Assembly (NCBI RefSeq): GCF_004345825.1
Contig: NZ_SLXM01000006.1
Span: forward strand, 228,243 to 292,242
Origin: Tenacibaculum skagerrakense
GTDB taxonomy: Bacteria; Bacteroidota; Bacteroidia; Flavobacteriales; Flavobacteriaceae
DNA length: 64,000 nucleotides
Direction: 5' to 3'
Below the pieces are notes generated by a model. The model made no database searches. It had not been told where the DNA came from and saw nothing but the letters and a program-made list of their open reading frames with translations. The translations under genes were made by a program, and so were the position numbers. Positions 23,263 to 32,486 of the stretch are shown piece after piece (position 1 is the first letter of the stretch; the number at the start of each line of letters is the position of its first letter).

Positions 23263-24498
23263 CTATTTGTAAAGTAGATACTTACTTCTAATCTTTCTAA
23301 ATTTTTCCAATCCTTCTTTCCAAGAGTTTTTAATTTCTTTTTCTGTAAGATTATTTTCTATTTGTTGTTGTAACTGTTTAGTTCCAGCTAGTTTGACAAA
23401 AAAATCATTAAAAAATTCTTCTTTTTTTTCTGTTTGACGATACGCTTTTACTAACCATGATAAGTTTATTTCAGATAATTGATCTGTATTACTTAAATCT
23501 TCACCATAACAAGTTTTCTCTTTGTGTTTAGGATATTTAGCCCCTTCATTTGAAAAAGGAGTGAATTTATAGTCAAATCCTTTTAAAAATGGAGAACCAT
23601 AAATTTGAAATTGATTTTCGGTTCCTCTTCCAGCAGAAACATTAGTTCCTTCAAAAAAACAAAGACTAGGGTAGAGGTTTATAGAAACATCATTTGGTAA
23701 GTTTGGAGAAGGTTTTACAGGTAAACTATATTTTTTATCATGCGAGTAATGCTCCATCTGGATAATTGTTAAATCACATTTCATCTTATTGTGAAGCCAT
23801 CCTTCACCATTAATCATTTTTCCATACTCGCCAATCGTCATTCCATATACTACAGGAACAGGATGCATTCCCACAAAACTTTGATGCTCTTGTTCCAAAA
23901 TAGGTCCGTCTATATAATGAGCATTCGGATTTGGTCTGTCTAAAAAAATCAAAGGAATATTATTTTCAGCACAAGCTTCCATTACATAATGAAGTGTAGA
24001 AATATAGGTGTAAAATCGAACACCAACATCTTGAATATCAAAAACAACCATGTCTATCCCTTTTAATTGTTCATTTGAAGGTTTTTTATTTTTTCCATAC
24101 AAAGAAATAATAGGTAAACCTGTTTTGGTATCAATACCATCTTTAATGAGCTCACCAGCATCAGCCTTTCCTCTAAAACCATGTTCTGGAGCGAATACTC
24201 TTACAACTTCTATATCTTTTGAGTTATGAATGTAATCAACTAAATGGAAAGAGGTAATATCAGGATTGAATTTTGATTTCTTTTGGATAATAGAAGTTTG
24301 ATTGGCAACAATAGCTACTTTTTTACCTTTTAATAGAGGAATATATTCCGACGTTCTGTCTGCACCAGTTATAATTTTTTTCTCAATTACATTTTTGGTA
24401 TTATTTGCTGTTGGAGGTATTTGTTTACAAGATACCTCACAAAAAATACTGAAGATAAACAAGAATAAATATGTACTTTTGATGGTGTTATAAATCAT
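23263..24498 (-). CDS. exo-beta-N-acetylmuramidase NamZ family protein (DUF1343)
   Basis: A 411-residue exported protein. The N-terminal hydrophobic segment ends EVSC (Cys24), an imperfect lipobox, so lipid anchoring is likely but not certain. The NamZ/DUF1343 domain shows KVAIVANQTS, RVFAPEHGFRG, GLPIISLYGKNKKPS, VFDIQDVGVRFYTYISTL, FLDRPNPNA and the late block CFFEGTNVSAGRGTENQF. The family removes N-acetylmuramic acid from the non-reducing ends of peptidoglycan fragments. Its start codon is 6 bases from the start of the divergent permease gene, so promoters must overlap the coding ends. Confidence 0.9.
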   Translation of the reverse strand: MIYNTIKSTYLFLFIFSIFCEVSCKQIPPTANNTKNVIEKKIITGADRTSEYIPLLKGKKVAIVANQTSIIQKKSKFNPDITSFHLVDYIHNSKDIEVVRVFAPEHGFRGKADAGELIKDGIDTKTGLPIISLYGKNKKPSNEQLKGIDMVVFDIQDVGVRFYTYISTLHYVMEACAENNIPLIFLDRPNPNAHYIDGPILEQEHQSFVGMHPVPVVYGMTIGEYGKMINGEGWLHNKMKCDLTIIQMEHYSHDKKYSLPVKPSPNLPNDVSINLYPSLCFFEGTNVSAGRGTENQFQIYGSPFLKGFDYKFTPFSNEGAKYPKHKEKTCYGEDLSNTDQLSEINLSWLVKAYRQTEKKEEFFNDFFVKLAGTKQLQQQIENNLTEKEIKNSWKEGLEKFRKIRSKYLLYK

Positions 24499-24504
24499 GA
24501 ATTT

Positions 24505-25737
24505 TTGAATTACGAATTATTTATTGCCAAACGAATTATTGCAGGTAAAGAGCATAAAAGTAGTATATCATCTCCAATAATAAAAATTGCTATTGTAGCT
24601 ATTACACTTGGTATTGCTATTATGTTAGTTTCTGTGGCTGTGAGCTCTGGCTTTCAGCAAAAGATAAGAGATAAATTAGCAGGATTCAAAGGGCATATAC
24701 AAATTTCAAATTACGATAATAATAATTCTGATGTTTCTACAGTACCTCTAAGTTTAGAACAAGATTTTTATCCGAGTTTTAAAAATATAGAGGGAATAAA
24801 AAAGGTACAGCCTTTTATTAATAAAGGAGGAATTTTGAGAACTCCGACCGATTTTCAGGGAATTGTTTTTAAAGGTGTAAATGCGGATTATGATTATTCT
24901 TTTTTCAATGAATTTTTAGTTGAAGGTAGATTGCCAAACTACAACCAACCTAGAAATAGAGAAGTACTAATTTCTAAATCTATTGTAGATAGATTACAAC
25001 TGCATTTAAACGATACATTACAAGCATGGTTCGAGAGTGCTACTGCCACTGGTTTTAAAATGAGAAAACCGGTAATAGTGGGTATATATAACACAGGATT
25101 TGAAGAGTTTGATAATGCAATCATGGTTGGTGATTTAAAGGAAGTGCAAAGAATCAATAAGTGGAAAGAAAATGAAGTTGGTGGTTTTGAAGTAATGTTA
25201 GAGGATTTTGATGAGTTGCAAGAAAAAGGAAATCAGGTTTACAGTAATATTGGAGCTACTTTAAATGCAGTTACTATTATCGATAACTATCCAGCTATTT
25301 TTGAATGGGTAAAATTATTTGATAATAATGTCTGGTTTATTATCGCAATTATGGTCGTAATCGCGGGAATTAATATGATAACAGCTTTGTTAGTATTGAT
25401 TTTAGAGCGTGTTCAAATGGTAGGAATTTTAAAAACACTGGGAAGTTCTAATTGGGAAATTCAAAAAGTGTTTTTATATAACGCTTCTTATTTAATAGTA
25501 AGAGGTTTGTTTTGGGGTAATATTATAGGGTTAGGATTGTTATTAATTCAGAAGTATTTTAAAATTATTGAATTAAACCCTGAAACATATTACGTTTCTA
25601 CTGTGCCAGTTAATATTAACATACTACATTTTGTATTGTTAAACTTAGGAACCTTAGTATTGTGTTTACTGATGCTAATTATTCCTTCAAAAATAGTTTC
25701 GAAAATTCACCCATCTAGGTCAATAAAATTCGAATAA
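24505..25737 (+). CDS. ABC transporter permease of the FtsX/LolC-E type
   Basis: A 410-residue inner-membrane protein with one N-terminal helix (about 25-47, IKIAIVAITLGIAIMLVSVAV), a periplasmic domain of roughly 220 residues, and three C-terminal helices (about 275-300, 322-348, 370-395) with LLVLILERVQMVGILKTLGSSNWEI, the FtsX coupling-helix block. Such proteins work with a LolD/MacB-like ATPase in lipoprotein sorting or envelope stress; no ATPase is adjacent. The start is TTG (LNYELFIAKRIIAG): no in-frame ATG precedes the first membrane helix. It starts 6 bases from the divergent NamZ start. Confidence 0.87.
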   Translation: MNYELFIAKRIIAGKEHKSSISSPIIKIAIVAITLGIAIMLVSVAVSSGFQQKIRDKLAGFKGHIQISNYDNNNSDVSTVPLSLEQDFYPSFKNIEGIKKVQPFINKGGILRTPTDFQGIVFKGVNADYDYSFFNEFLVEGRLPNYNQPRNREVLISKSIVDRLQLHLNDTLQAWFESATATGFKMRKPVIVGIYNTGFEEFDNAIMVGDLKEVQRINKWKENEVGGFEVMLEDFDELQEKGNQVYSNIGATLNAVTIIDNYPAIFEWVKLFDNNVWFIIAIMVVIAGINMITALLVLILERVQMVGILKTLGSSNWEIQKVFLYNASYLIVRGLFWGNIIGLGLLLIQKYFKIIELNPETYYVSTVPVNINILHFVLLNLGTLVLCLLMLIIPSKIVSKIHPSRSIKFE

Positions 25738-25738
25738 A

Positions 25739-25764
25739 AAAGCATCCACAAATGTGAATGCTTT
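25739..25764. terminator. intrinsic terminator after pyrG
   Basis: Stem AAAGCAT / ATGCTTT extended by CAC / GTG past one mismatch, 4-base loop AAAT. On the minus strand it is followed by six T, fitting the end of pyrG (stop at 25790); on the plus strand it lies directly after the permease stop. Confidence 0.7.
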
Positions 25765-25789
25765 CTATTATTAATAATATTTTTCAATA

Positions 25790-27409
<1,620 letters not shown>

Positions 27410-27420
27410 TTAGGTTTGCG

Positions 27421-27450
27421 CAAAAGTAATAACAATCCTACGTTCCTCAA
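27421..27450 (-). promoter_or_regulatory. pyrG promoter (TTG-N19-TACTTTTG)
   Basis: On the minus strand TTG (27450-27448) is followed after exactly 19 bases by TACTTTTG (27428-27421), a full match to the Bacteroidota sigma consensus. The -7 element ends 17 bases before the pyrG ATG, giving a very short leader. Confidence 0.8.
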
Positions 27451-27519
27451 TGAAAAAATGTTGAAAAATGACAAGCTCAAGGGCTCAAAAAAAAATTATT
27501 AAAAAAAATATTCAATAGC

Positions 27520-27549
27520 TTGTCAGAAAGAAAAACTGTTGTATATTTG
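27520..27549 (+). promoter_or_regulatory. rpmH promoter (TTG-N19-TATATTTG)
   Basis: TTG at 27520-27522, 19 bases, then TATATTTG at 27542-27549: a full match to the Bacteroidota consensus. It would give a leader of about 65 bases before the rpmH ATG at 27621. Confidence 0.82.
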
Positions 27550-27620
27550 CCAACGCTTTTAGCAGTCGGAATTTCACTATTAGCAAATTTAATTTTTGAA
27601 TATTTCAAGTATTATTTATA

Positions 27621-27782
27621 ATGAGTAAAAGAACTTACCAACCATCGAAAAGAAAGAGAAGAAACAAACACGGTTTCCGAGAAAGAATGGCTTCTGCTAA
27701 TGGTAGAAAAGTATTAGCTAGAAGAAGAGCAAAAGGAAGAAAGAAATTAACGGTTTCGTCTGAATCAAGACCGAAAAAATAA
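27621..27782 (+). CDS. rpmH: ribosomal protein L34
   Basis: A 53-residue, strongly basic protein of the large ribosomal subunit: [20 protein letters not shown], then [20 protein letters not shown] and the short tail [13 protein letters not shown]. The TYQPSKRKR and RMxxxNGRKVLxxRRxKGR blocks are diagnostic. It has a perfect promoter at 27520-27549 and a strong terminator at 27804-27837, so it is transcribed alone. The usual rnpA partner is not next to it. Confidence 0.97.
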   Translation: MSKRTYQPSKRKRRNKHGFRERMASANGRKVLARRRAKGRKKLTVSSESRPKK

Positions 27783-27803
27783 TGATTTAGAGTTGTTTAT
27801 ATC

Positions 27804-27837
27804 AAGGTGTTACTTTTTAATAGTAACACCTTTTTTT
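27804..27837 (+). terminator. intrinsic terminator after rpmH
   Basis: 11-bp perfect stem AAGGTGTTACT / AGTAACACCTT, 7-base loop, followed by T (to 27837). It lies 21 bases after the rpmH stop and shows that carB must begin downstream of it. Confidence 0.93.
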
Positions 27838-27890
27838 ATACCCAATCAATTTTTATATTTTTACACAACACACAAAATAACACAACACAA

Positions 27891-30743
27891 ATGCCTAAAA
27901 GAAAAGACCTAAAATCGATTTTAATTATTGGATCAGGGCCAATTGTAATTGGACAAGCATGTGAGTTTGATTATTCTGGTTCACAAGCATTACGTTCTCT
28001 TAGAGAAGATGGAATAGAAACGATTTTAATCAATTCTAATCCAGCAACTATTATGACAGATCCATCAATGGCGGATCATGTTTACTTGTTGCCGTTAAAA
28101 ACAAAGTCATTAATACAAATTCTAAAAGAGCATCCACAAATTGATGCTGTACTTCCAACAATGGGAGGACAGACTGCTTTAAACTTATGTATTGAAGCTG
28201 ATGAAAAAGGTATTTGGGAAGATTTTGGCGTTGAGATTATAGGTGTTGATATTGATGCTATTAACATAACAGAAGATAGAGAAAAGTTTAGAGAGTTAAT
28301 GGAGAAAATTGATGTGCCTATGGCGCCTCAAGCTACTGCAACTTCTTATTTAAAAGGAAAAGAAATAGCACAAGAATTTGGTTTTCCATTATGTATTAGA
28401 GCATCATTTACTCTAGGAGGAGCTGGAGCTTCGATTGTATATAATGAAGCTGAATTTGAAGAATCATTGACTAGAGGATTGGAAATTTCTCCTATTCACG
28501 AGGTAATGATTGATAAAGCGATGATGGGATGGAAAGAGTACGAGTTAGAGTTATTAAGAGATGATAACGATAACGTAGTAATTATCTGTTCTATTGAAAA
28601 TATGGACCCGATGGGGATTCATACAGGCGACTCTATTACGGTTGCGCCAGCAATGACACTTTCTGATAGAACTTATCAGAAAATGCGTGATATGGCAATT
28701 AAAATGATGCGTAGTATTGGAGAATTCGCAGGAGGATGTAATGTGCAGTTTGCAGTTTCTCCAGATGAGAAAGAAGATATTATTGCAATTGAAATCAATC
28801 CACGTGTATCTCGTTCTTCGGCATTAGCATCTAAAGCAACTGGATATCCAATTGCAAAGATTGCAGCTAAATTAGCTATCGGATATACCTTAGATGAATT
28901 AGATAACCAAATTACTAAATCTACTTCTGCTTTATTTGAGCCAACATTGGATTATGTAATCGTAAAGATTCCTCGTTGGAATTTTGATAAATTCGAAGGT
29001 TCAGATAGAACATTAGGGTTACAAATGAAAGCTGTAGGTGAGGTAATGGGAATTGGACGTTCTTTCCAAGAAGCATTACACAAAGCTACTCAATCCTTAG
29101 AAATTAAACGAAACGGTTTAGGAGCTGATGGAAAAGGTTATAAAGATTATAATCAAGTTATTGATAAATTAACTCATGCAAGTTGGGATCGTGTATTTGC
29201 TATTTACGATGCTATTGCAATGGGAATTCCTCTAAGTAAGATTTATGATATCACTAAAATTGATATGTGGTATTTAAAGCAATATGAGGAATTATTCCAC
29301 TTAGAGAAAGAAATCTCTAAGTACACAATTGATACTTTAGACCGTGAATTATTATTAGAAGCTAAACAAAAAGGTTACGGTGATCGTCAGATTGCTCATA
29401 TGTTAGGATGTTTAGAAAGTGAAGTTTATAAGAAACGTGAGGAGTTAAAAATTAAGCGAGTATACAAGTTAGTTGATACTTGTGCTGCTGAATTTAAAGC
29501 ACAAACTCCATATTATTATTCAACATTCGAAAATGAAGTTGAAACTGCTGATGGAAAAAAGTTACCTGCGAACGAAAGCATTGTTTCAGATAAAAAGAAA
29601 ATAATAGTTTTAGGTTCTGGACCAAACAGAATTGGTCAGGGTATCGAATTTGATTATTGTTGTGTGCATGGAGTTTATGCTGCTAAAGAATGTGGTTACG
29701 AAACGATTATGATTAACTGTAACCCAGAAACTGTTTCTACAGATTTTGATACAGCTGATAAACTATACTTCGAACCAGTATTCTGGGAGCATATCTACGA
29801 TATTATCAAACACGAAAAACCAGAAGGTGTTATTGTTCAGTTAGGTGGTCAAACGGCTTTAAAGTTAGCTGAAAAGTTAGATAGATATGGTATTCCAATT
29901 ATCGGAACTAGCTATAAATCACTCGATTTAGCTGAAGATAGAGGAAGTTTCTCAACGTTATTAAAAGATAATAATATTCCGTATCCAAGATTTGGTGTAG
30001 CAACAAATGCAGATGAAGCTTTAGCCTTAGCTGATGAATTAGATTTTCCAATTTTAGTGCGTCCATCATACGTATTAGGAGGTCAAGGAATGAAAATTGT
30101 AATCAACAAAGAGGAATTATTAGAACACGTAGTAGATTTACTGCGTAAGATTCCAAATAATAAATTACTGTTAGATCACTACTTAGAAGGAGCAATTGAA
30201 GCTGAAGCAGATGCAATTTGTGATGGAGAAAATGTGTACATCATTGGAATTATGGAACACATAGAGCCATGTGGTATTCACTCTGGAGATTCTAACGCTA
30301 CATTACCACCATTTAATTTAGGTGAATTAGTAATGGAACAAATTAGAGAATATACTAAAAAGATAGCTTTAGAATTAAATACGGTAGGTTTAATAAATAT
30401 TCAATTTGCTATTAAAGATGATAAAGTATACATTATAGAAGCCAACCCAAGAGCATCTAGAACTGTACCTTTTATCGCAAAAGCATACAAAGAGCCTTAT
30501 GTTAATTATGCAACTAAGGTGATGTTAGGAGAAAAGAAAGTAACTGATTTTGATTTCAATCCACAGTTAGATGGGTATGCAATCAAACAACCAGTTTTCT
30601 CTTTTAACAAGTTTCCAAACGTAAACAAAAAACTTGGGCCAGAGATGAAGAGTACTGGAGAGAGTATCTTATTCATCGATAGTTTAAGAGATGATGATTT
30701 TTATGAATTATATGCTAGAAGAAAAATGTATTTAAGCAAATAA
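27891..30743 (+). CDS. carB: carbamoyl-phosphate synthase large subunit
   Basis: A 950-residue cytosolic enzyme making carbamoyl phosphate for pyrimidines and arginine. It has the duplicated ATP-grasp layout: IIGSGPIVIGQACEFDYSG (N half), then VLGSGPNRIGQGIEFDYCC (second half), with INSNPATIMTD and INCNPETVSTD as the paired loops. The protein stops at LRDDDFYELYARRKMYLSK, after the second ATP-grasp domain, so the ~120-residue MGS-like allosteric domain of the E. coli enzyme is absent. Start chosen at MPKRKDLKS (27891), the family start; an upstream in-frame ATG would lie inside the rpmH terminator. carA is not nearby. Confidence 0.95.
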   Translation: MPKRKDLKSILIIGSGPIVIGQACEFDYSGSQALRSLREDGIETILINSNPATIMTDPSMADHVYLLPLKTKSLIQILKEHPQIDAVLPTMGGQTALNLCIEADEKGIWEDFGVEIIGVDIDAINITEDREKFRELMEKIDVPMAPQATATSYLKGKEIAQEFGFPLCIRASFTLGGAGASIVYNEAEFEESLTRGLEISPIHEVMIDKAMMGWKEYELELLRDDNDNVVIICSIENMDPMGIHTGDSITVAPAMTLSDRTYQKMRDMAIKMMRSIGEFAGGCNVQFAVSPDEKEDIIAIEINPRVSRSSALASKATGYPIAKIAAKLAIGYTLDELDNQITKSTSALFEPTLDYVIVKIPRWNFDKFEGSDRTLGLQMKAVGEVMGIGRSFQEALHKATQSLEIKRNGLGADGKGYKDYNQVIDKLTHASWDRVFAIYDAIAMGIPLSKIYDITKIDMWYLKQYEELFHLEKEISKYTIDTLDRELLLEAKQKGYGDRQIAHMLGCLESEVYKKREELKIKRVYKLVDTCAAEFKAQTPYYYSTFENEVETADGKKLPANESIVSDKKKIIVLGSGPNRIGQGIEFDYCCVHGVYAAKECGYETIMINCNPETVSTDFDTADKLYFEPVFWEHIYDIIKHEKPEGVIVQLGGQTALKLAEKLDRYGIPIIGTSYKSLDLAEDRGSFSTLLKDNNIPYPRFGVATNADEALALADELDFPILVRPSYVLGGQGMKIVINKEELLEHVVDLLRKIPNNKLLLDHYLEGAIEAEADAICDGENVYIIGIMEHIEPCGIHSGDSNATLPPFNLGELVMEQIREYTKKIALELNTVGLINIQFAIKDDKVYIIEANPRASRTVPFIAKAYKEPYVNYATKVMLGEKKVTDFDFNPQLDGYAIKQPVFSFNKFPNVNKKLGPEMKSTGESILFIDSLRDDDFYELYARRKMYLSK

Positions 30744-30767
30744 ATTCAAAATTATAGTAGTAAAACT

Positions 30768-30801
30768 AAAAGCCTAGAGAGATTTCTTTAGGCTTTTTTT
30801 T
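30768..30801 (+). terminator. intrinsic terminator after carB
   Basis: 9-bp stem AAAAGCCTA / TAGGCTTTT, continued by G-T and A-T/G-C pairs, with a T-run after it. It lies 24 bases past the carB stop. Confidence 0.88.
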
Positions 30802-30826
30802 GTTGATTTTTTAACAGAATGTTAAC

Positions 30827-30868
30827 TGGTTGTATATGCAACTAATTAAGGATATAGTCTTAATTTTG
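30827..30868 (+). promoter_or_regulatory. efflux operon promoter region with two candidate MarR operators
   Basis: The -7 element TAATTTTG is at 30861-30868, 19 bases before the MarR start. Two inverted repeats abut: an imperfect 18-mer TGGTTGTATATGCAACTA (30827-30844; 7 of 9 pairs match) and AATTAAG-N8-CTTAATT (30844-30865; 7-base perfect arms), the latter overlapping the -7 element. Such a layout fits autorepression by the MarR protein. Binding is inferred, and no TTG lies at the -33 spacing. Confidence 0.5.
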
Positions 30869-30887
30869 TTAGAATTCAATTAAATTA

Positions 30888-31343
30888 ATGGGTTTAGATA
30901 AAACATTAGCGCCTTGGTTAGGAAAAACAATGAAAATGATAGACAATCATATTCAAGATATGTTTCATGAATTGAATGTTAGTTTAACTAAAACCCAATG
31001 GGTACTTCTTAAAAAACTTCACGAAAAAGATGGGGTTCCTCAGCAAGAACTTGCTTATTTAACAGGTAGAGACAAGACCTCGTTAACAAGATTAATCAAT
31101 ACGATGGAGAAAAAAGGATTAGTAGCAAGAATTCCTTCAAAAACCGATAAAAGAATCAATCATATTTTTCTTACAAAGAAAGGGATTCAGCTATATGATG
31201 AAACATTACCCATAATTGAAAACTTTGTTGAATCATTACAAGAAAATATTTCAGAAGAAGAAATTCAATCAACCATAAAAGTCATTCAAAAAGTACAAGA
31301 AAATTTAATATCAAAAACTATAAACAGTTGTAGCAACAACTAA
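30888..31343 (+). CDS. MarR family transcriptional regulator
   Basis: A 151-residue winged-helix regulator. Residues 30-100 hold the DNA-binding domain: TKTQWVLLKKLHEKDGVPQ, LAYLTGRDKTSLTRLINTMEKKGLV (recognition helix) and the wing RIPSKTDKRINHIFLT; helices at both ends give the dimer interface. It heads an operon with the adaptor, RND pump and TolC genes (gaps 9, 6 and 11 bases), so it most likely represses that operon and releases it on ligand binding. The ligand is unknown. Confidence 0.92.
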   Translation: MGLDKTLAPWLGKTMKMIDNHIQDMFHELNVSLTKTQWVLLKKLHEKDGVPQQELAYLTGRDKTSLTRLINTMEKKGLVARIPSKTDKRINHIFLTKKGIQLYDETLPIIENFVESLQENISEEEIQSTIKVIQKVQENLISKTINSCSNN

Positions 31344-31352
31344 ATGTAACAT

Positions 31353-32480
31353 ATGAGAAAACTAATCATTACCGGAATTGGATTAGCTGTATTAGCTTTA
31401 TCTTTTTTATTTTCAAAGTATTTAGAAAACAGTAAAGAGAAACCAAAATCAAAAGCAACAAAAATTGAAAAAACGGCTTTTGTTACTGAAGTTAAGAATA
31501 AGGAAATTCCTGTTGTTATCACTGCAAATGGAAACTTAATTGCAAAAAATAAAGTTGACATATATTCTGAGGTTCAAGGAGTATTACAAGCTACAGGAAA
31601 AGATTTTCGAGTTGGTACACCTTATAAAAAAGGACAAACCTTATTGAAAATTAATAGCCAAGAGTTTTACGCTTCAATTCAATCACAACGAAGTTCTTTG
31701 CAAAACTTAATAGCTTCGGTGATGCCAGATTTAAGATTGGATTATCCAGAGTCTTTTCAAACATGGAGTACTTACTTACAAAATTTTAATATAAACTCGA
31801 GTTTACAACCCTTACCTGAGCCTAAATCAGATAAAGAGAGATATTTTTTATCAGGAAAAAACATTTATACCTCTTTTTATAATATTAAAAATTTAGAAGT
31901 TAGACTAGGTAAGTATAATATTAGAGCTCCATTTGATGGTATTTTGACCGAAGCTTTAGTGACAAACGGTACATTAGTTCGTTCTGGACAAAAGATGGGG
32001 GAGTTTATTGATACTTCGGTATTTGAATTACCATTATCGGTTAATGCAGCTTTTGCAGATGTTTTGGTTAATGGAAAAAAAGTTACGTTACACAATCTTG
32101 AAAAAACAAAAACTTGGGATGGAGTTGTAACGAGAATCAATGGAAGAATTGATCAAGCTTCTCAAACCGTTACAATTTATATAGAAATTAAAGGAGAAGG
32201 ATTAAGAGAAGGAATGTATTTAGAGGCTAATGTAGCAACTCAGCCGGTATCTGATGCTATTGAAATCAATAGAAAACTTCTGGTAGAAAATAAATCTGTT
32301 TACTTGGTAAAAGACTCTGTTTTAAGTTTGGTGGATATACAACCAGTTCATTTCAAAGAGAATACAGTTGTGGTTAAAGGACTGCTAAATGGTTCTAAAT
32401 TAGTTGTTAAACCAATTGCCGGAGCTTATTCTGGAATGCCAGTAAAGATTTTTTCAGAAAACGAATCAACTGAAAAATAA
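31353..32480 (+). CDS. efflux RND transporter periplasmic adaptor subunit
   Basis: A 375-residue membrane-fusion protein with an N-terminal membrane anchor (about residues 4-23, IITGIGLAVLALSFLFS). The lipoyl and beta-barrel halves are visible: VITANGNLIAKNKVDIYSEVQG, an unusually short hairpin region around 100-150, YNIRAPFDGILTEALVTNG (lipoyl C half) and the barrel LEKTKTWDGVVTRINGR. It bridges the inner-membrane pump and the TolC channel. Second gene of the MarR-RND operon, 6 bases before the pump gene. Confidence 0.92.
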   Translation: MRKLIITGIGLAVLALSFLFSKYLENSKEKPKSKATKIEKTAFVTEVKNKEIPVVITANGNLIAKNKVDIYSEVQGVLQATGKDFRVGTPYKKGQTLLKINSQEFYASIQSQRSSLQNLIASVMPDLRLDYPESFQTWSTYLQNFNINSSLQPLPEPKSDKERYFLSGKNIYTSFYNIKNLEVRLGKYNIRAPFDGILTEALVTNGTLVRSGQKMGEFIDTSVFELPLSVNAAFADVLVNGKKVTLHNLEKTKTWDGVVTRINGRIDQASQTVTIYIEIKGEGLREGMYLEANVATQPVSDAIEINRKLLVENKSVYLVKDSVLSLVDIQPVHFKENTVVVKGLLNGSKLVVKPIAGAYSGMPVKIFSENESTEK

Positions 32481-32486
32481 ATTGTT

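Noticed and set aside
27807..27890. 28-residue N-terminal extension of CarB
   Set aside because: It would begin inside the rpmH terminator; MPKRKDLKS at 27891 is the family start.
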